NCBI RefSeq assembly: GCF_022014595.1
Contig: NZ_CP091740.1
Coordinates: forward strand, 3,026,200 to 3,090,199
From: Solitalea lacus
GTDB taxonomy: Bacteria > Bacteroidota > Bacteroidia > Sphingobacteriales > Sphingobacteriaceae
Direction: 5' to 3'
Length of the DNA stretch: 64,000 nucleotides
The stretch's first letter is position 1. Each line of letters starts with the position of its first letter. A model generated the notes under the pieces. The model did no database searches, was not told the origin of the DNA, and worked only from the letters and a program-made list of their open reading frames with translations. Shown here one piece after another: positions 49,490-59,167 of the stretch. The position numbers and the translations under genes were made by a program.

Positions 49490-50536
49490 ATGAAAATCAC
49501 TTCCAAAACATTATTGGTTCTATTTATTGCAATATGGGGTATGATACTCTCATGCTCTAACAATAAAAACATTAAGGACGGCTACTTTAGTTCTTCCGAT
49601 AAAGGAGTGCAAACAGGGGGAATAAAAATAATTCCAATTCAAACACAAAAGGGGAAATTCAATATTTGGACGAAAACAATTGGCAATAATCCTGAGATAA
49701 AAGTATTGCTATTAAATGGAGGACCAGGGGCCACTCATGAATATTTCGAGTGTTTTGAAAGCTTCTTTCCCAAAGAAGGCATTGAATTCATTTATTATGA
49801 TCAATTAGGGTGCGGTAATTCCGATAACCCCAAAGATACTTCACTTTGGGACCTTCCTCGGTTTACTGAAGAGGTTGAACAAGTTAGAACTGCATTAAAC
49901 CTAAACAAAGACAATTTCTATTTACTTGGTCATTCTTGGGGAGGTATTTTAGCCATGGAATATGCTATAAAATACCAGCAAAATTTAAAAGGGCTTATCA
50001 TTTCCAACATGATGTCAAGTTCCCCTGATTATGATAAGTACGCCAATGAAGTACTAGCCAAGCAAATGAATCCAGCAGTTCTTGATTCAATAAGAGCTAT
50101 TGAAGCTAAAAATGATTTTGAAAATCCAAAGTATATGGAATTATTGCTTCCGAACTTTTATGAGAAACATATCTGCCGTATACCTGTTCAAAAATGGCCT
50201 GAACCCATGAATCGTTCGTTTGGCAAAATAAATCAATCCTTATACGTTACCATGCAGGGCCCAAGTGAGTTTGGAATTTCAGGCAAATTAAAAAAGTGGG
50301 ATAGAAAAAATGATTTAAAAAACATTAGTGTCCCCACTTTGATCATCGGCTCAAAACATGACACCATGGATCCGGAGCATATGAAATGGATGGCAACTCA
50401 AGTACAAAACGGCAGTTATTTATTTTGCCCAAACGGCAGCCATATGAGCATGTATGATGATCAGGAAACTTACATGAATGGTGTTGTCAAGTTTATTAAA
50501 GCAATTGCTGAAGGAAAGAAAAAGGTGGATTTATAG
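49490..50536 (+). CDS. S33 family prolyl aminopeptidase-like lipoprotein
   Basis: The 348-residue alpha/beta hydrolase has a lipobox (MILSC, C22), so it is anchored in the envelope. Motifs include NGGPGATHEYFE (oxyanion region), YYDQLGCGNSD, the nucleophile S149 in LLGHSWGG, and a later Asp (GSKHDTMDPEH) and His (PNGSHMSMYD). This matches proline iminopeptidases, which cleave N-terminal proline. Exported forms are common in Bacteroidota. Single gene. Confidence 0.9.
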   Translation: MKITSKTLLVLFIAIWGMILSCSNNKNIKDGYFSSSDKGVQTGGIKIIPIQTQKGKFNIWTKTIGNNPEIKVLLLNGGPGATHEYFECFESFFPKEGIEFIYYDQLGCGNSDNPKDTSLWDLPRFTEEVEQVRTALNLNKDNFYLLGHSWGGILAMEYAIKYQQNLKGLIISNMMSSSPDYDKYANEVLAKQMNPAVLDSIRAIEAKNDFENPKYMELLLPNFYEKHICRIPVQKWPEPMNRSFGKINQSLYVTMQGPSEFGISGKLKKWDRKNDLKNISVPTLIIGSKHDTMDPEHMKWMATQVQNGSYLFCPNGSHMSMYDDQETYMNGVVKFIKAIAEGKKKVDL

Positions 50537-50611
50537 TATTAATACTTAATAATAGTGATTACTTCATTAGGCGCTTTTATAGTTTTTGCTACATTAGCGC
50601 CGTAGTTCATA

Positions 50612-52450
50612 ATGTTAGGTCGTATGGGATTAGAGTTTAATGTGTATTCTGTAGTTTTACTAACAGCAGGACTATTTACGCTATTCATTTCTTGTTTAAT
50701 TTTCAAAAAATTAGACGGAACCAGACGCTGGTTCTCTCTACTTACATTTCTTATTTCTTTATGGGCTATTACCTATGGCTTTGAGTTAAGTTGCCTAACC
50801 TTAGCAGATATGCTTTTTTGGATAAACCTTGAGTATATCGGTATTGCTTTTTTACCTACAGCCTGGATTTCTTTCATAATTCACTTTACTGGAAAAGAGA
50901 AATGGTTAAGTTGGCAAGCATTATTTCTAATCTTCATTATTCCGGTTATAACTGTTGGAATGGTGTGGACTAATACAGAACATCATCTCCATTATACAAC
51001 TGTAAGTATTGATAAAGAACATGCATTTCCTTTACTCAATATTAAACCCGGAATTTGGTATCGTGTTTTTACAGTTTATTTCTATTTTCTCTTAGCATGG
51101 GGTGGTTACCTTTTAATTCGCACCTTCAAACAGGCTGATCAAATCTATAAAAAGCAAAACAGAAGCATTTTACTAGGAGCCTTTATCCCTTGGATAGTTA
51201 ATTTTCTATACCATTTAGGACTAAGACCTCAGGAACATATTGATTTAACTCCTTTTGCTTTTATTGCAACCGGATTAATGATCAGTTTAGGTTTGCTTCG
51301 TTACAAGCTGTTTGATATCATACCTATTGGCAGAGAAAAAGTTATCAACGCAATGCATGATGGCTTTCTAATTCTTGATCATAATGACCGAATCGTTGAT
51401 TTTAATGAAAACACCTTAACTTTTTTAGAGGGCATTATTCCTAATCCCTTAATTGGCACAAAGCTTATACAGCTGTTTCCTAATGCAAAACATCTCAACC
51501 AAATTGTTCAGGATCGGATAAACGGTAACACGGAAATTGAAGTTAACATTAATAATCAATCAGCTTTTTTTGATGTTTCGGTCACCTCTTTATTTCAGAA
51601 AAATACGATTTACAGTGGCGTAGCACTGATCTTCAGAGACATAACAGAATTAAAAAAAGATGCTATACAACTTAAAATACAATCAGATCAATTGTCGGAG
51701 CTGAATAAATTAAAAGACCGTGTTTTCACCATCATTTCGCACGATTTAAGAACACCAATTCATCAACTCGGTGATATTTTAAACATGACCATAAAAGGGA
51801 TGATTAGTGAACAAGAGTTGAACTTATTAATGCCTGAACTTGCTAAAAGCGTCAAACAAACCGCAAGTGTTTTGGATAACCTATTGTTTTGGTCAAAAAC
51901 ACAAATACAAGGTAAGTCACCAGAGGCGGTGATATTAAATTTATTTAATCAAGCTCAAGCCGAAATTGAATTCCTCACCCCAAGGGCATCAGAAAAAAAC
52001 ATTTCAATTGAATGCCAAATTGAAAATGATCTGAATGCTTTTTCTGATAAAGAAATGACTCGACTTATTTTACGAAACTTAATAAACAACGCCATCAAGT
52101 TTTGTAATCCAGGAGATGTAATTACAATTTCAGCAGTAAATAACAAAGATAACTTTGCAGAAATATGCATTAAAGACACTGGTACAGGTATCAAACCAGA
52201 AATATTAAGCAAACTTTTTTGCTCAACCACATTTTCAACCCCCGGCACCTTTAATGAGCAAGGCTCGGGTTTAGGCCTGCTGCTATGCAAAGATTTTGTT
52301 GAAAAGAATGATGGTAAAATTTGGGCCGAAAGCATTTGGCAGCAAGGCAGTAAATTTTATTTTACTCTGCCTGTTGCATCCCATTTAAAAGGTAACGGTA
52401 ACAAAGATTCTTATAAGGAAAAGGCGCTTGATTTATTGCGTCCTAATTAG
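50612..52450 (+). CDS. Sensor histidine kinase with N-terminal 7TM sensor and PAS domain
   Basis: The 612-residue protein has seven hydrophobic helices at 10-235 (7TM histidine-kinase N-terminal type, with FWINLEYIGIAFLPTAWISF and the WYRVFTVYFYFLLAWG segment). A PAS domain follows (about 240-345, DGFLILDHNDRIVDFNE). HisKA has FTIISHDLRTPIHQLGD, and the ATPase domain has LINNAIKFCNPGD, DTGTGI and GSGLGLLLCKDFVEKNDG. No response regulator is adjacent. Convergent with the next gene, sharing 8 bp. Confidence 0.93.
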   Translation: MLGRMGLEFNVYSVVLLTAGLFTLFISCLIFKKLDGTRRWFSLLTFLISLWAITYGFELSCLTLADMLFWINLEYIGIAFLPTAWISFIIHFTGKEKWLSWQALFLIFIIPVITVGMVWTNTEHHLHYTTVSIDKEHAFPLLNIKPGIWYRVFTVYFYFLLAWGGYLLIRTFKQADQIYKKQNRSILLGAFIPWIVNFLYHLGLRPQEHIDLTPFAFIATGLMISLGLLRYKLFDIIPIGREKVINAMHDGFLILDHNDRIVDFNENTLTFLEGIIPNPLIGTKLIQLFPNAKHLNQIVQDRINGNTEIEVNINNQSAFFDVSVTSLFQKNTIYSGVALIFRDITELKKDAIQLKIQSDQLSELNKLKDRVFTIISHDLRTPIHQLGDILNMTIKGMISEQELNLLMPELAKSVKQTASVLDNLLFWSKTQIQGKSPEAVILNLFNQAQAEIEFLTPRASEKNISIECQIENDLNAFSDKEMTRLILRNLINNAIKFCNPGDVITISAVNNKDNFAEICIKDTGTGIKPEILSKLFCSTTFSTPGTFNEQGSGLGLLLCKDFVEKNDGKIWAESIWQQGSKFYFTLPVASHLKGNGNKDSYKEKALDLLRPN

Positions 52451-53576
52451 CCTGCATTTTAGCCTTTGAATAAATTCCCTCAATTTCTTTTAGTGCAAAT
52501 TCATCCGGATTCAACTTTTTAAACTCTTCAATCAGCTGCTCGGTTTCTTCACTTCCTTCATGTGATTGAGAGAGCTCAATACAATTTTCCTTAATTATTT
52601 CGGCCAAAACCAATTCCCGTATTTTACCATTATACTGTTCTTTGGCTAATTCAAAACGTTCAGTAAAAGTGGACAACTGTGGATTTACGTTCAATACTTC
52701 AACATAATCTCCCACTAACAGATTGATATATCGAACCAAAAAATCCCGGTAATTAACCACAGGTAAATAAGCTTCAAATTGGTTCATTGCCATGGGTTCA
52801 AACCGCTTGTAAAAATGAACATTCACATCAGACCATGGAATTCCTAATTCATGAGCAATAAGGACATTTTGTGAAGGATACTTTAATAAGGCTAATAATT
52901 CAGAAAACTGAATGTCGACTATTTCCAATGCTTCAAAAAAGCGAACTGAATAGTCACCGTCCTTACCACGATTGTGCATAAAATATTCTTCCTGAAACTT
53001 TTTTCTGGCCTTATAATAATTAGCTAATGAATCTGTAAATGCCGTTTCAGATAATAATACAGCTTGAGTATATGATTTATTATATAGTCCTATATTATTG
53101 TTTAAGGCGGTAAAAGTTCGCTGTCGGTGCTCCAGTGGCTTAATAATCGTAAAATCCCTTACATCAAATACAAACCTCTTCTCTCTTTCCAATAAAAAAT
53201 TATTGACAATCTCTCCGCAGTTGTAGTATTTAAGTGTGTTTTTTAGCCCTTGTTTTACATCACCTGTCATATACAAACTATAATCAGGAAATAAAAAGCC
53301 TTTTATATTATTATTCAACCAATCTGACTCATTACTGAGGCTAAATAAAGTTAAAGACGGTTCTGTTACCCTAAGAGTGTCTTCAAAAGAACCATCATCA
53401 TGCAAACAAATGCTGTCAGTAAAAGCTTTTTTACCAAAATAGCCTTCACGATGAACAATTAAATAAGCGCCTGCCTTAGTGTTCTCAAATTGACCTGAAA
53501 TGATTACAAAGCGTTCTTGAGAATAAGCTGTTACAGATAAGACAAGTAGAAAAAAGATGTATAGAGGTTTAGTCAT
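52443..53576 (-). CDS. Exported hypothetical protein, DUF4369-like N-terminus
   Basis: The 377-residue protein has a signal peptide ending VTAYSQ. The first about 110 residues (VIISGQFENTKAGAYLIVHREGYFG, DGSFEDTLRV, LFSLSNE) resemble the beta-sandwich domain found before the thioredoxin module of Bacteroidota TlpA-like proteins. There is no thioredoxin domain and no CxxC. The C-terminal two-thirds is helical and charged. Function unknown. Its stop overlaps that of the histidine kinase by 8 bp in convergent orientation. Confidence 0.75.
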   Translation of the reverse strand: MTKPLYIFFLLVLSVTAYSQERFVIISGQFENTKAGAYLIVHREGYFGKKAFTDSICLHDDGSFEDTLRVTEPSLTLFSLSNESDWLNNNIKGFLFPDYSLYMTGDVKQGLKNTLKYYNCGEIVNNFLLEREKRFVFDVRDFTIIKPLEHRQRTFTALNNNIGLYNKSYTQAVLLSETAFTDSLANYYKARKKFQEEYFMHNRGKDGDYSVRFFEALEIVDIQFSELLALLKYPSQNVLIAHELGIPWSDVNVHFYKRFEPMAMNQFEAYLPVVNYRDFLVRYINLLVGDYVEVLNVNPQLSTFTERFELAKEQYNGKIRELVLAEIIKENCIELSQSHEGSEETEQLIEEFKKLNPDEFALKEIEGIYSKAKMQAN

Positions 53577-53823
53577 AGTACAAAAGCACTGGAATCTTTT
53601 CTACGAAAAAAAGACCAAAAAGTTCTACTATTTGTGGAATAATGTGTAGTTAATTCAACTTTTCACACAAAATAGTAGCTGAAATGGGCTCAATATTAAA
53701 AAGAAATAGAATTGGCAAAACTAAACCATTACAACCATGAAGTTCAGACCGCACCTTTATTGAGATTTTAACCTGAGAATTATCCGTGGATTAAAGCGAA
53801 AAACAAAACTTAATTTCTATTTA

Positions 53824-55041
53824 TTATTTAAATCGAAGTGCCTTTACTGGTGTTATTCGTGTAACAAGCATTGAAGGAATTAAGAGCATTAACATGCTGA
53901 TTAAAAGAGTGCCAACATTGAGTATTAGCACTGTTAACCAATTAATCTCAATTGGGACAAACTTCATATAATAAGACTGCTGATCAAGTGAGATGAACTT
54001 AAACTTTTCCTGCACCAGACAGAAACCAATACCTATCACATTACCAATGAACATTCCTCTTAAAATGAGATAGGAAGCTTTGTAAAGAAAAATTTTTCGA
54101 ATATTCAGATTGGTAAAACCTAAGGCCTTTAACAAACCAATCATATTGGTTCTTTCTAAGATGAGAATTAATAAAGCAGAAATCATATTAATACCTGCAA
54201 CCAGTAGCATTAAAACTAGAATCACAATGGCATTAACATCCAGTAAGGCCAACCATTCAAAAATAGCTGGGAAACGTTCCCTGGCTGAATAAGCTGCTAA
54301 ATCCTCTCCCGCTTTGTTAAAAATCTCTTTAGAAAGCGTATCAATTTTTTTGTAATCACTTACTGCCAGTTCGTAGCCTCCAACCTCCTGTTTACTCCAA
54401 TCATTTAATCGTTGAACAACTTTAATATCTCCAATAACATACAATTTATTAAGCTCCTCAATTCCCAAATCAAAAATCCCGGCGATTTTGAACTTCCTAC
54501 GGCGCATAGGTTCCTGTATAAAATACATTAGAACAACATCTCCAGCTTTAACCTTTAATCGATCTGCAGTAAATTTTGACAACATTATCTCATTGGTAAC
54601 ACTATCCTTGTTGAGTTTCAGAGTGCTTCCTGAAACCATTTTATCTGCATAAAAAGACCAGTCAAAATCCATATCAACACCTTTCAACACCACCCCTTCA
54701 ATATCTTCATTTGCCGATATGATTCCTGTTTTAGTTGCAAAAGCCTGAACATGTGTGATTTCAGCAGTAGTTTTTAATAAATGCTCTGCCTGTGCATTCA
54801 GCTTAATGGGAGTATTTTCCAATGAAGTACTCAAATCATATTTAACTAATTGAATAGCACCAGAAAAACCTATTATTTTATCCCGTATTTCGGCTTTAAA
54901 ACCGGTTACAATTGCAAATGAAGCAATCATAACAGCCAGCCCCAATGCAATACCTGTTATAGCAATACGAACAATTACCTTTGAAAAAGTACGTTGTGAT
55001 GAGGAAGAAATTCGTTTAGCAATAAATAGTTCAGTGTTCAA
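53824..55041 (-). CDS. LolE/FtsX-type ABC transporter permease
   Basis: The 405-residue protein starts MNTELFIAKRISSSSQRTFSKVIVRIAITGIALGLAVMI, the usual LolC/E opening. It has a periplasmic MacB-type domain (residues about 50-260) and three C-terminal helices with ERTNMIGLLKALGFTNLNIRKIF (the coupling helix). It would work with a separate ATPase in lipoprotein release from the inner membrane. The ATPase is not encoded next to it. Divergent from the DUF1343 gene across a short spacer. Confidence 0.88.
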   Translation of the reverse strand: MNTELFIAKRISSSSQRTFSKVIVRIAITGIALGLAVMIASFAIVTGFKAEIRDKIIGFSGAIQLVKYDLSTSLENTPIKLNAQAEHLLKTTAEITHVQAFATKTGIISANEDIEGVVLKGVDMDFDWSFYADKMVSGSTLKLNKDSVTNEIMLSKFTADRLKVKAGDVVLMYFIQEPMRRRKFKIAGIFDLGIEELNKLYVIGDIKVVQRLNDWSKQEVGGYELAVSDYKKIDTLSKEIFNKAGEDLAAYSARERFPAIFEWLALLDVNAIVILVLMLLVAGINMISALLILILERTNMIGLLKALGFTNLNIRKIFLYKASYLILRGMFIGNVIGIGFCLVQEKFKFISLDQQSYYMKFVPIEINWLTVLILNVGTLLISMLMLLIPSMLVTRITPVKALRFK

Positions 55042-55142
55042 TATTTTTGCGCATTTTTAAAGGTAGTACAAAGGTGTGTGATTTTTCGAATATTAACGCA
55101 CTCTTACAAAAGATATTTTTACAGCAGATAAGTTCCATAATT

Positions 55143-56345
55143 ATGAAAAAAACAATCCTGTCCGGTTTTATTTTGTTACTTATTGGAATAGTAACCGGGT
55201 ATTCTCAGATCGTTATCCCTCTTTCTAAAAAAAACAACCCGATTATAACCGGAGCTCAAAGAACAGCTCAATATTTCCCTTATTTAAAGAATAAGCAAGT
55301 TGGATTGGTTGTCAACCAAACTTCAACCATTGGCACCACCCATTTAGCCGACACATTACTCTCAGCGGGAATAAAAGTAAAAGCAGTGTTTGCACCAGAG
55401 CATGGTTTTAGGGGTGACGCTGACGCTGGTGAAAAAGTAGACAATACCATAGATAAAAAAACAGGCTTGCCAATTATCTCGTTATACGGCAAACATTACA
55501 AACCTTATCCTGAAGATTTTAATGGAATTGACGTAGTTATTTTTGACATTCAGGATGTAGGCGTTCGTTTTTATACTTACATCTCAACCTTACATTACGT
55601 GATGGAGGCCTGTTCGGAAAACGATATTGAATTGTTAATTCTCGACCGTCCGAACCCTAACGGTTTTTATGTGGATGGCCCTATTCTTGACCCTAAATTT
55701 AAATCATTTGTAGGCATGCACCCGGTGCCAATCGTTCATGGTATGACAATAGGTGAATACGCCAAAATGATTAACGGAGAGGGATGGTTAAAGGATGGCA
55801 AACAATGTAAACTAAAAGTGATTACTATGCAAAACTGGGATCACAACCGGGCTTACACATTACCTATAAAACCTTCTCCTAACCTTCCCAACAACCAGTC
55901 AATTTATCTATATCCAAGTATTTGCTTTTTTGAAGGTACCGAAATTAGTTTGGCCAGGGGTACATTATTTCCTTTTCAGGCCATTGGCGCTCCGGAGTTA
56001 ACCAAGTATTCTTTCTCATTTACCCCCAAAAGTATTCCTGGAATGAGTAAAAATCCACCGCAAGAAAATAAGACTTGCTACGGAATCGACCTTAGAAATT
56101 ATAATCTTTCGGGCATTGTCAAAACTAAAAAGCTTAACCTAAATTGGTTAATGGAAATGTACAAAGCATATCCTGACAAAGAGAAGTTTTTCTTGAAAAC
56201 CTTATTCTTTGATAAACTTGCAGGAACCGATCAGTTACGTAAGCAGTTAATTGCCGGAAAAACTGAATCTGAGATTCGAAAAAGTTGGGAGCCAGCTCTT
56301 ACTCAATACAAAGAAATGCGTAAAAAGTATTTATTATATAACTAG
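55143..56345 (+). CDS. DUF1343 / NamZ-type exo-beta-N-acetylmuramidase-like protein
   Basis: The start at 55143 (MKKTILSGFILLL) gives about 400 residues with a signal peptide ending TGYSQ. A longer frame from 55047 adds no family sequence. Family motifs are KNKQVGLVVNQTSTIG, VFAPEHGFRGDADAGE, DVVIFDIQDVGVRFYTYISTL, LLILDRPNPNG, PIVHGMTIGEYAKMINGEGW and FFEGTEISLARGT. NamZ enzymes of this family release terminal N-acetylmuramic acid in wall recycling or degradation. Secreted. Confidence 0.9.
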   Translation: MKKTILSGFILLLIGIVTGYSQIVIPLSKKNNPIITGAQRTAQYFPYLKNKQVGLVVNQTSTIGTTHLADTLLSAGIKVKAVFAPEHGFRGDADAGEKVDNTIDKKTGLPIISLYGKHYKPYPEDFNGIDVVIFDIQDVGVRFYTYISTLHYVMEACSENDIELLILDRPNPNGFYVDGPILDPKFKSFVGMHPVPIVHGMTIGEYAKMINGEGWLKDGKQCKLKVITMQNWDHNRAYTLPIKPSPNLPNNQSIYLYPSICFFEGTEISLARGTLFPFQAIGAPELTKYSFSFTPKSIPGMSKNPPQENKTCYGIDLRNYNLSGIVKTKKLNLNWLMEMYKAYPDKEKFFLKTLFFDKLAGTDQLRKQLIAGKTESEIRKSWEPALTQYKEMRKKYLLYN

Positions 56346-56356
56346 ATTTTAGGTCT

Positions 56357-56391
56357 ATGGTTATAGGTTTTACTCTTAAACCTATAACCAT
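56357..56391. terminator. Perfect 14-bp hairpin between convergent DUF1343 and corA genes
   Basis: ATGGTTATAGGTTT (56357-56370) and AAACCTATAACCAT (56378-56391) flank a 7-base loop. The corA stop codon lies within the stem. No long T-run, but the position fits a shared terminator. Confidence 0.65.
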
Positions 56392-57359
56392 CCCGATCGT
56401 TTAAAAAATAAGTAGAGTATCATGCACGAACCTAAAGTGAGGGCCAAAGCGAGCGGGTATCCGAATTGCCAATCTAATTCGGGCATAAATTTGAAGTTCA
56501 TGCCATAAATACCGGCAATCATGGTGGGCACTCCGATGATGGCTGCCCAGCCGGCAAATTTCTTCGACACTTCATTCTGTGAAATAGAAATCATGGAAAA
56601 ATTGGCATCGAGGACATTGTTCAAAAGCTCCCTTCCAGTATCAACCATCTCGTTAATGCGAAGAACATGATCATAAATATCACGGAAGTACGGACGGGTA
56701 TCCTCAGAAATCAGCTCTAGATCAAACCGCGTTAACCGGTTGCAGACATCAATCAGTGGTGAAACAGCACGTTTAACACTTAGCAATTCACGCTTGAGCC
56801 AGTAAATCTGGGCTGTAGTCTCGCGACTGGTTTTCTTTTTAAAAATATTCTCTTCAAGTATTTCGAGCTCCCGTTCCAGCGCATCAATCACAGGAAAATA
56901 TTGGTCAACAATCGAATCCATCACTGCATATAAAGCAAAACCAGGTCCTTTGCGCAACAAATGCGGCGTGCTCTCACAACGGGCTCGTACTTCAGCGTAT
57001 GATAACGTTGACCTGTGACGCACAGAAATGATAAAGTTATGCCCAAGAAAGAAGTGGGTTTCGCCAAAATCAATGCAGTGCTCTTCACTGTTCATTTGTG
57101 CAGTGCGTAAAACAATAAACAGCGATTCACCGTATGTTTCAATTTTAGGCCGTTGATGGGCCGTATGAGCATCTTCAATGGCAAGATCATGCAGATTGAA
57201 CTCATCCTGCACCCGTTCAAGTATTTCCTCACCAGGCTCGTGAAGCCCAATCCAGATAAACTTATCGGGCTGTTGGAGAATTTGATTGATTGCGTTGAGT
57301 TCAACGTTTGCCACCCGTCGGCCGTCGGCATAAGCCGCACAATTAACAACTGCTCCCAT
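56382..57359 (-). CDS. corA: CorA family magnesium/cobalt transporter
   Basis: The start at 57359 (MGAVVNCAAYADG) is preferred; an upstream in-frame ATG at 57380 is possible. The roughly 325-residue protein has a cytosolic funnel domain (WIGLHEPGEEILERVQDEFNLHDLAIEDA) and a long helix. It ends with two membrane helices bearing the signature YGMNF at the end of the first (IAGIYGMNFKFMPEL) and FFKRSGWL. It forms a pentameric Mg2+ channel. Confidence 0.94.
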   Translation of the reverse strand: MGAVVNCAAYADGRRVANVELNAINQILQQPDKFIWIGLHEPGEEILERVQDEFNLHDLAIEDAHTAHQRPKIETYGESLFIVLRTAQMNSEEHCIDFGETHFFLGHNFIISVRHRSTLSYAEVRARCESTPHLLRKGPGFALYAVMDSIVDQYFPVIDALERELEILEENIFKKKTSRETTAQIYWLKRELLSVKRAVSPLIDVCNRLTRFDLELISEDTRPYFRDIYDHVLRINEMVDTGRELLNNVLDANFSMISISQNEVSKKFAGWAAIIGVPTMIAGIYGMNFKFMPELDWQFGYPLALALTLGSCMILYLFFKRSGWL

Positions 57360-57428
57360 TTCAAAACAGCTTTTAAGCAATTTACCATTTTTTGCCTATT
57401 GTATTATGCCAAACTTCTTTCCCTTAAC

Positions 57429-57436
57429 TACCTTTG
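57429..57436 (+). promoter_or_regulatory. -7 box TACCTTTG before fmt
   Basis: TACCTTTG fits TAnnTTTG, 17 bp before the fmt start at 57454. The -33 region is poor. Confidence 0.5.
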
Positions 57437-57453
57437 CAGCTCATTTATAGTTT

Positions 57454-58386
57454 ATGAGGATAGTTTTTATGGGCACTCCTGATTTTGCGGTTGCCTCTTT
57501 AGATATTTTAGTACAAAACAATTACGACATAGCAGCAGTTGTTACCGTACCCGACAAGCCTGCCGGCAGAGGGCAACAGCTCAGTGAATCAGCGGTAAAA
57601 AAATACGCAGTAGAGAAAGGGTTAAAAGTCTTGCAACCTGAAAAACTGCGCAACCCTGAGTTTACCAGCGAATTACAGTCATTAAATGCTGATTTATTTA
57701 TTGTGGTGGCCTTTAGAATGTTACCAGAAATAGTATGGAGCATGCCTCCTAAAGGCACTTTTAATTTGCATGGCTCTCTTTTGCCTCAGTATCGGGGTGC
57801 TGCACCAATTAACTGGGCAGTAATTAATGGCGAAAAAGAAACGGGAGTTACCACATTTTTCTTAAAACATGAAATTGACACTGGCAACATAATTTTCAAC
57901 GCTAAAACGCCAATTACGGATGAAGACAATGCGGGATCTGTTCATGACCGCTTAATGGGAATTGGCGCTGAACTGGTGTTAAAAACTGTAAAAGCCATTG
58001 AATCGAACGCGGCTAACCCGATAAGCCAAGAGCAAGTTATTTCTGATCTTGGTCTTCAGCAAGCCAACCTTCTACATGCGCCTAAAATTTTTAAAGACGA
58101 TTGTAAGATCAACTGGAACCAATCGACAGAGAAAATATTCAACTTTATTCGTGGATTAAGTCCATATCCTACTGCATTTACTGAACTAAATGGTCTAAGT
58201 CTGAAGCTATTTAAAGTTGACAAGGAGCTTGTTCAACATAACGATACACCTGAAAAGGTAATCTCGGATGGCAAAAAGTTTTTGAAGTTTGCCACTACAG
58301 ATGGATATATTAATGTATTGGAACTACAACTTCAAGGTAAAAAACGAATGGGAGTTGAAGAATTCCTGAGAGGATATAGAATCTAA
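57454..58386 (+). CDS. fmt: Methionyl-tRNA formyltransferase
   Basis: The 310-residue protein starts MRIVFMGTPDFAVASLDIL. It has the formyl-tetrahydrofolate-binding motif HGSLLPQYRGAAPINWAVINGE, the catalytic D in EIDTGNIIF, and a C-terminal tRNA-binding OB-like domain (INWNQSTEKIFNFIRGLSPYPTAFTEL). It formylates initiator Met-tRNA. Followed by a clear terminator. Confidence 0.96.
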   Translation: MRIVFMGTPDFAVASLDILVQNNYDIAAVVTVPDKPAGRGQQLSESAVKKYAVEKGLKVLQPEKLRNPEFTSELQSLNADLFIVVAFRMLPEIVWSMPPKGTFNLHGSLLPQYRGAAPINWAVINGEKETGVTTFFLKHEIDTGNIIFNAKTPITDEDNAGSVHDRLMGIGAELVLKTVKAIESNAANPISQEQVISDLGLQQANLLHAPKIFKDDCKINWNQSTEKIFNFIRGLSPYPTAFTELNGLSLKLFKVDKELVQHNDTPEKVISDGKKFLKFATTDGYINVLELQLQGKKRMGVEEFLRGYRI

Positions 58387-58496
58387 CCACCCTTTCCCTT
58401 CGAAACTCAAGAGATCTTTTTAGCTAGCTTTTACTTCAAATCCCCTTCTGAGAAAATAAAACAATAAAACAGTTCTCTTACTTAGAAAAGAAGTAG

Positions 58497-58533
58497 AAAT
58501 CCTCTTCACTAGTTTGATTAGTGATGAGGATTT
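58497..58533. terminator. Terminator between convergent fmt and lipoprotein genes
   Basis: AAATCCTC (58497-58504) pairs with GAGGATTT (58526-58533), with an inner TCACTA/TAGTGA stem and a TTTTCTTTTA tract after it on the plus strand. Confidence 0.8.
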
Positions 58534-58555
58534 TCTTTTATACTTATCTTATGCA

Positions 58556-59101
58556 TTAAAACTTATAAACCACCCCGTTGATTTTGATTTCATCATATTT
58601 TTCATCAAGCCCAACTCCCTTACGAAAAGTTCTGAAATATATATTTGGTTTGCCAGAAACACTTTCTTCGTATTTAAACTTCATAGTATCTTCCGATTTC
58701 TCTATAACTGTAATTTTTATATTGTTGGGATTACTTAAGATCGTTGTTGCATAAAAAACTTCATCAAGTGCTTCATTAAAATCAGCAATTAGAACTTCAG
58801 GAACATCAGTATAAAAATTGTAGCCTTGTATTAATTTGTTTCCATCAATCCGGTAATAAGCATTGTCAAATGCGTCACCTCCCACCAATGCTTGATAATG
58901 AAAATATTCCTTCCCGTTTAATATTTTCTTTTCTTTAATCTCTGCGTAATTGTCACTATTTATTCTCCAATAATTACCAACCTGTAAAGGGAAAAAGCCT
59001 AAGTTTTTATCAATTGCAGGGGCAGGACTATCTTTTTTCTTACAAGCGACTCCGGCAATAGCAAAGAGAACAATAAAGGCTGTATAAATAAGTTTTTTCA
59101 T
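58556..59101 (-). CDS. Hypothetical lipoprotein
   Basis: The 181-residue protein has a signal and lipobox ending GVAC (C20) followed by KKKDSP. The mature part (FFPLQVGNYWRINSDNY, GKEYFHYQAL, YYRIDGNKLIQGYNF) is beta-rich and typical of small Bacteroidota envelope lipoproteins of unknown role. Confidence 0.8.
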   Translation of the reverse strand: MKKLIYTAFIVLFAIAGVACKKKDSPAPAIDKNLGFFPLQVGNYWRINSDNYAEIKEKKILNGKEYFHYQALVGGDAFDNAYYRIDGNKLIQGYNFYTDVPEVLIADFNEALDEVFYATTILSNPNNIKITVIEKSEDTMKFKYEESVSGKPNIYFRTFRKGVGLDEKYDEIKINGVVYKF

Positions 59102-59167
59102 GGGCTTCGATATATAGTAGATAACTTTTTATTCTACCTATACGAACGAAATGATCGATGTGTTAAT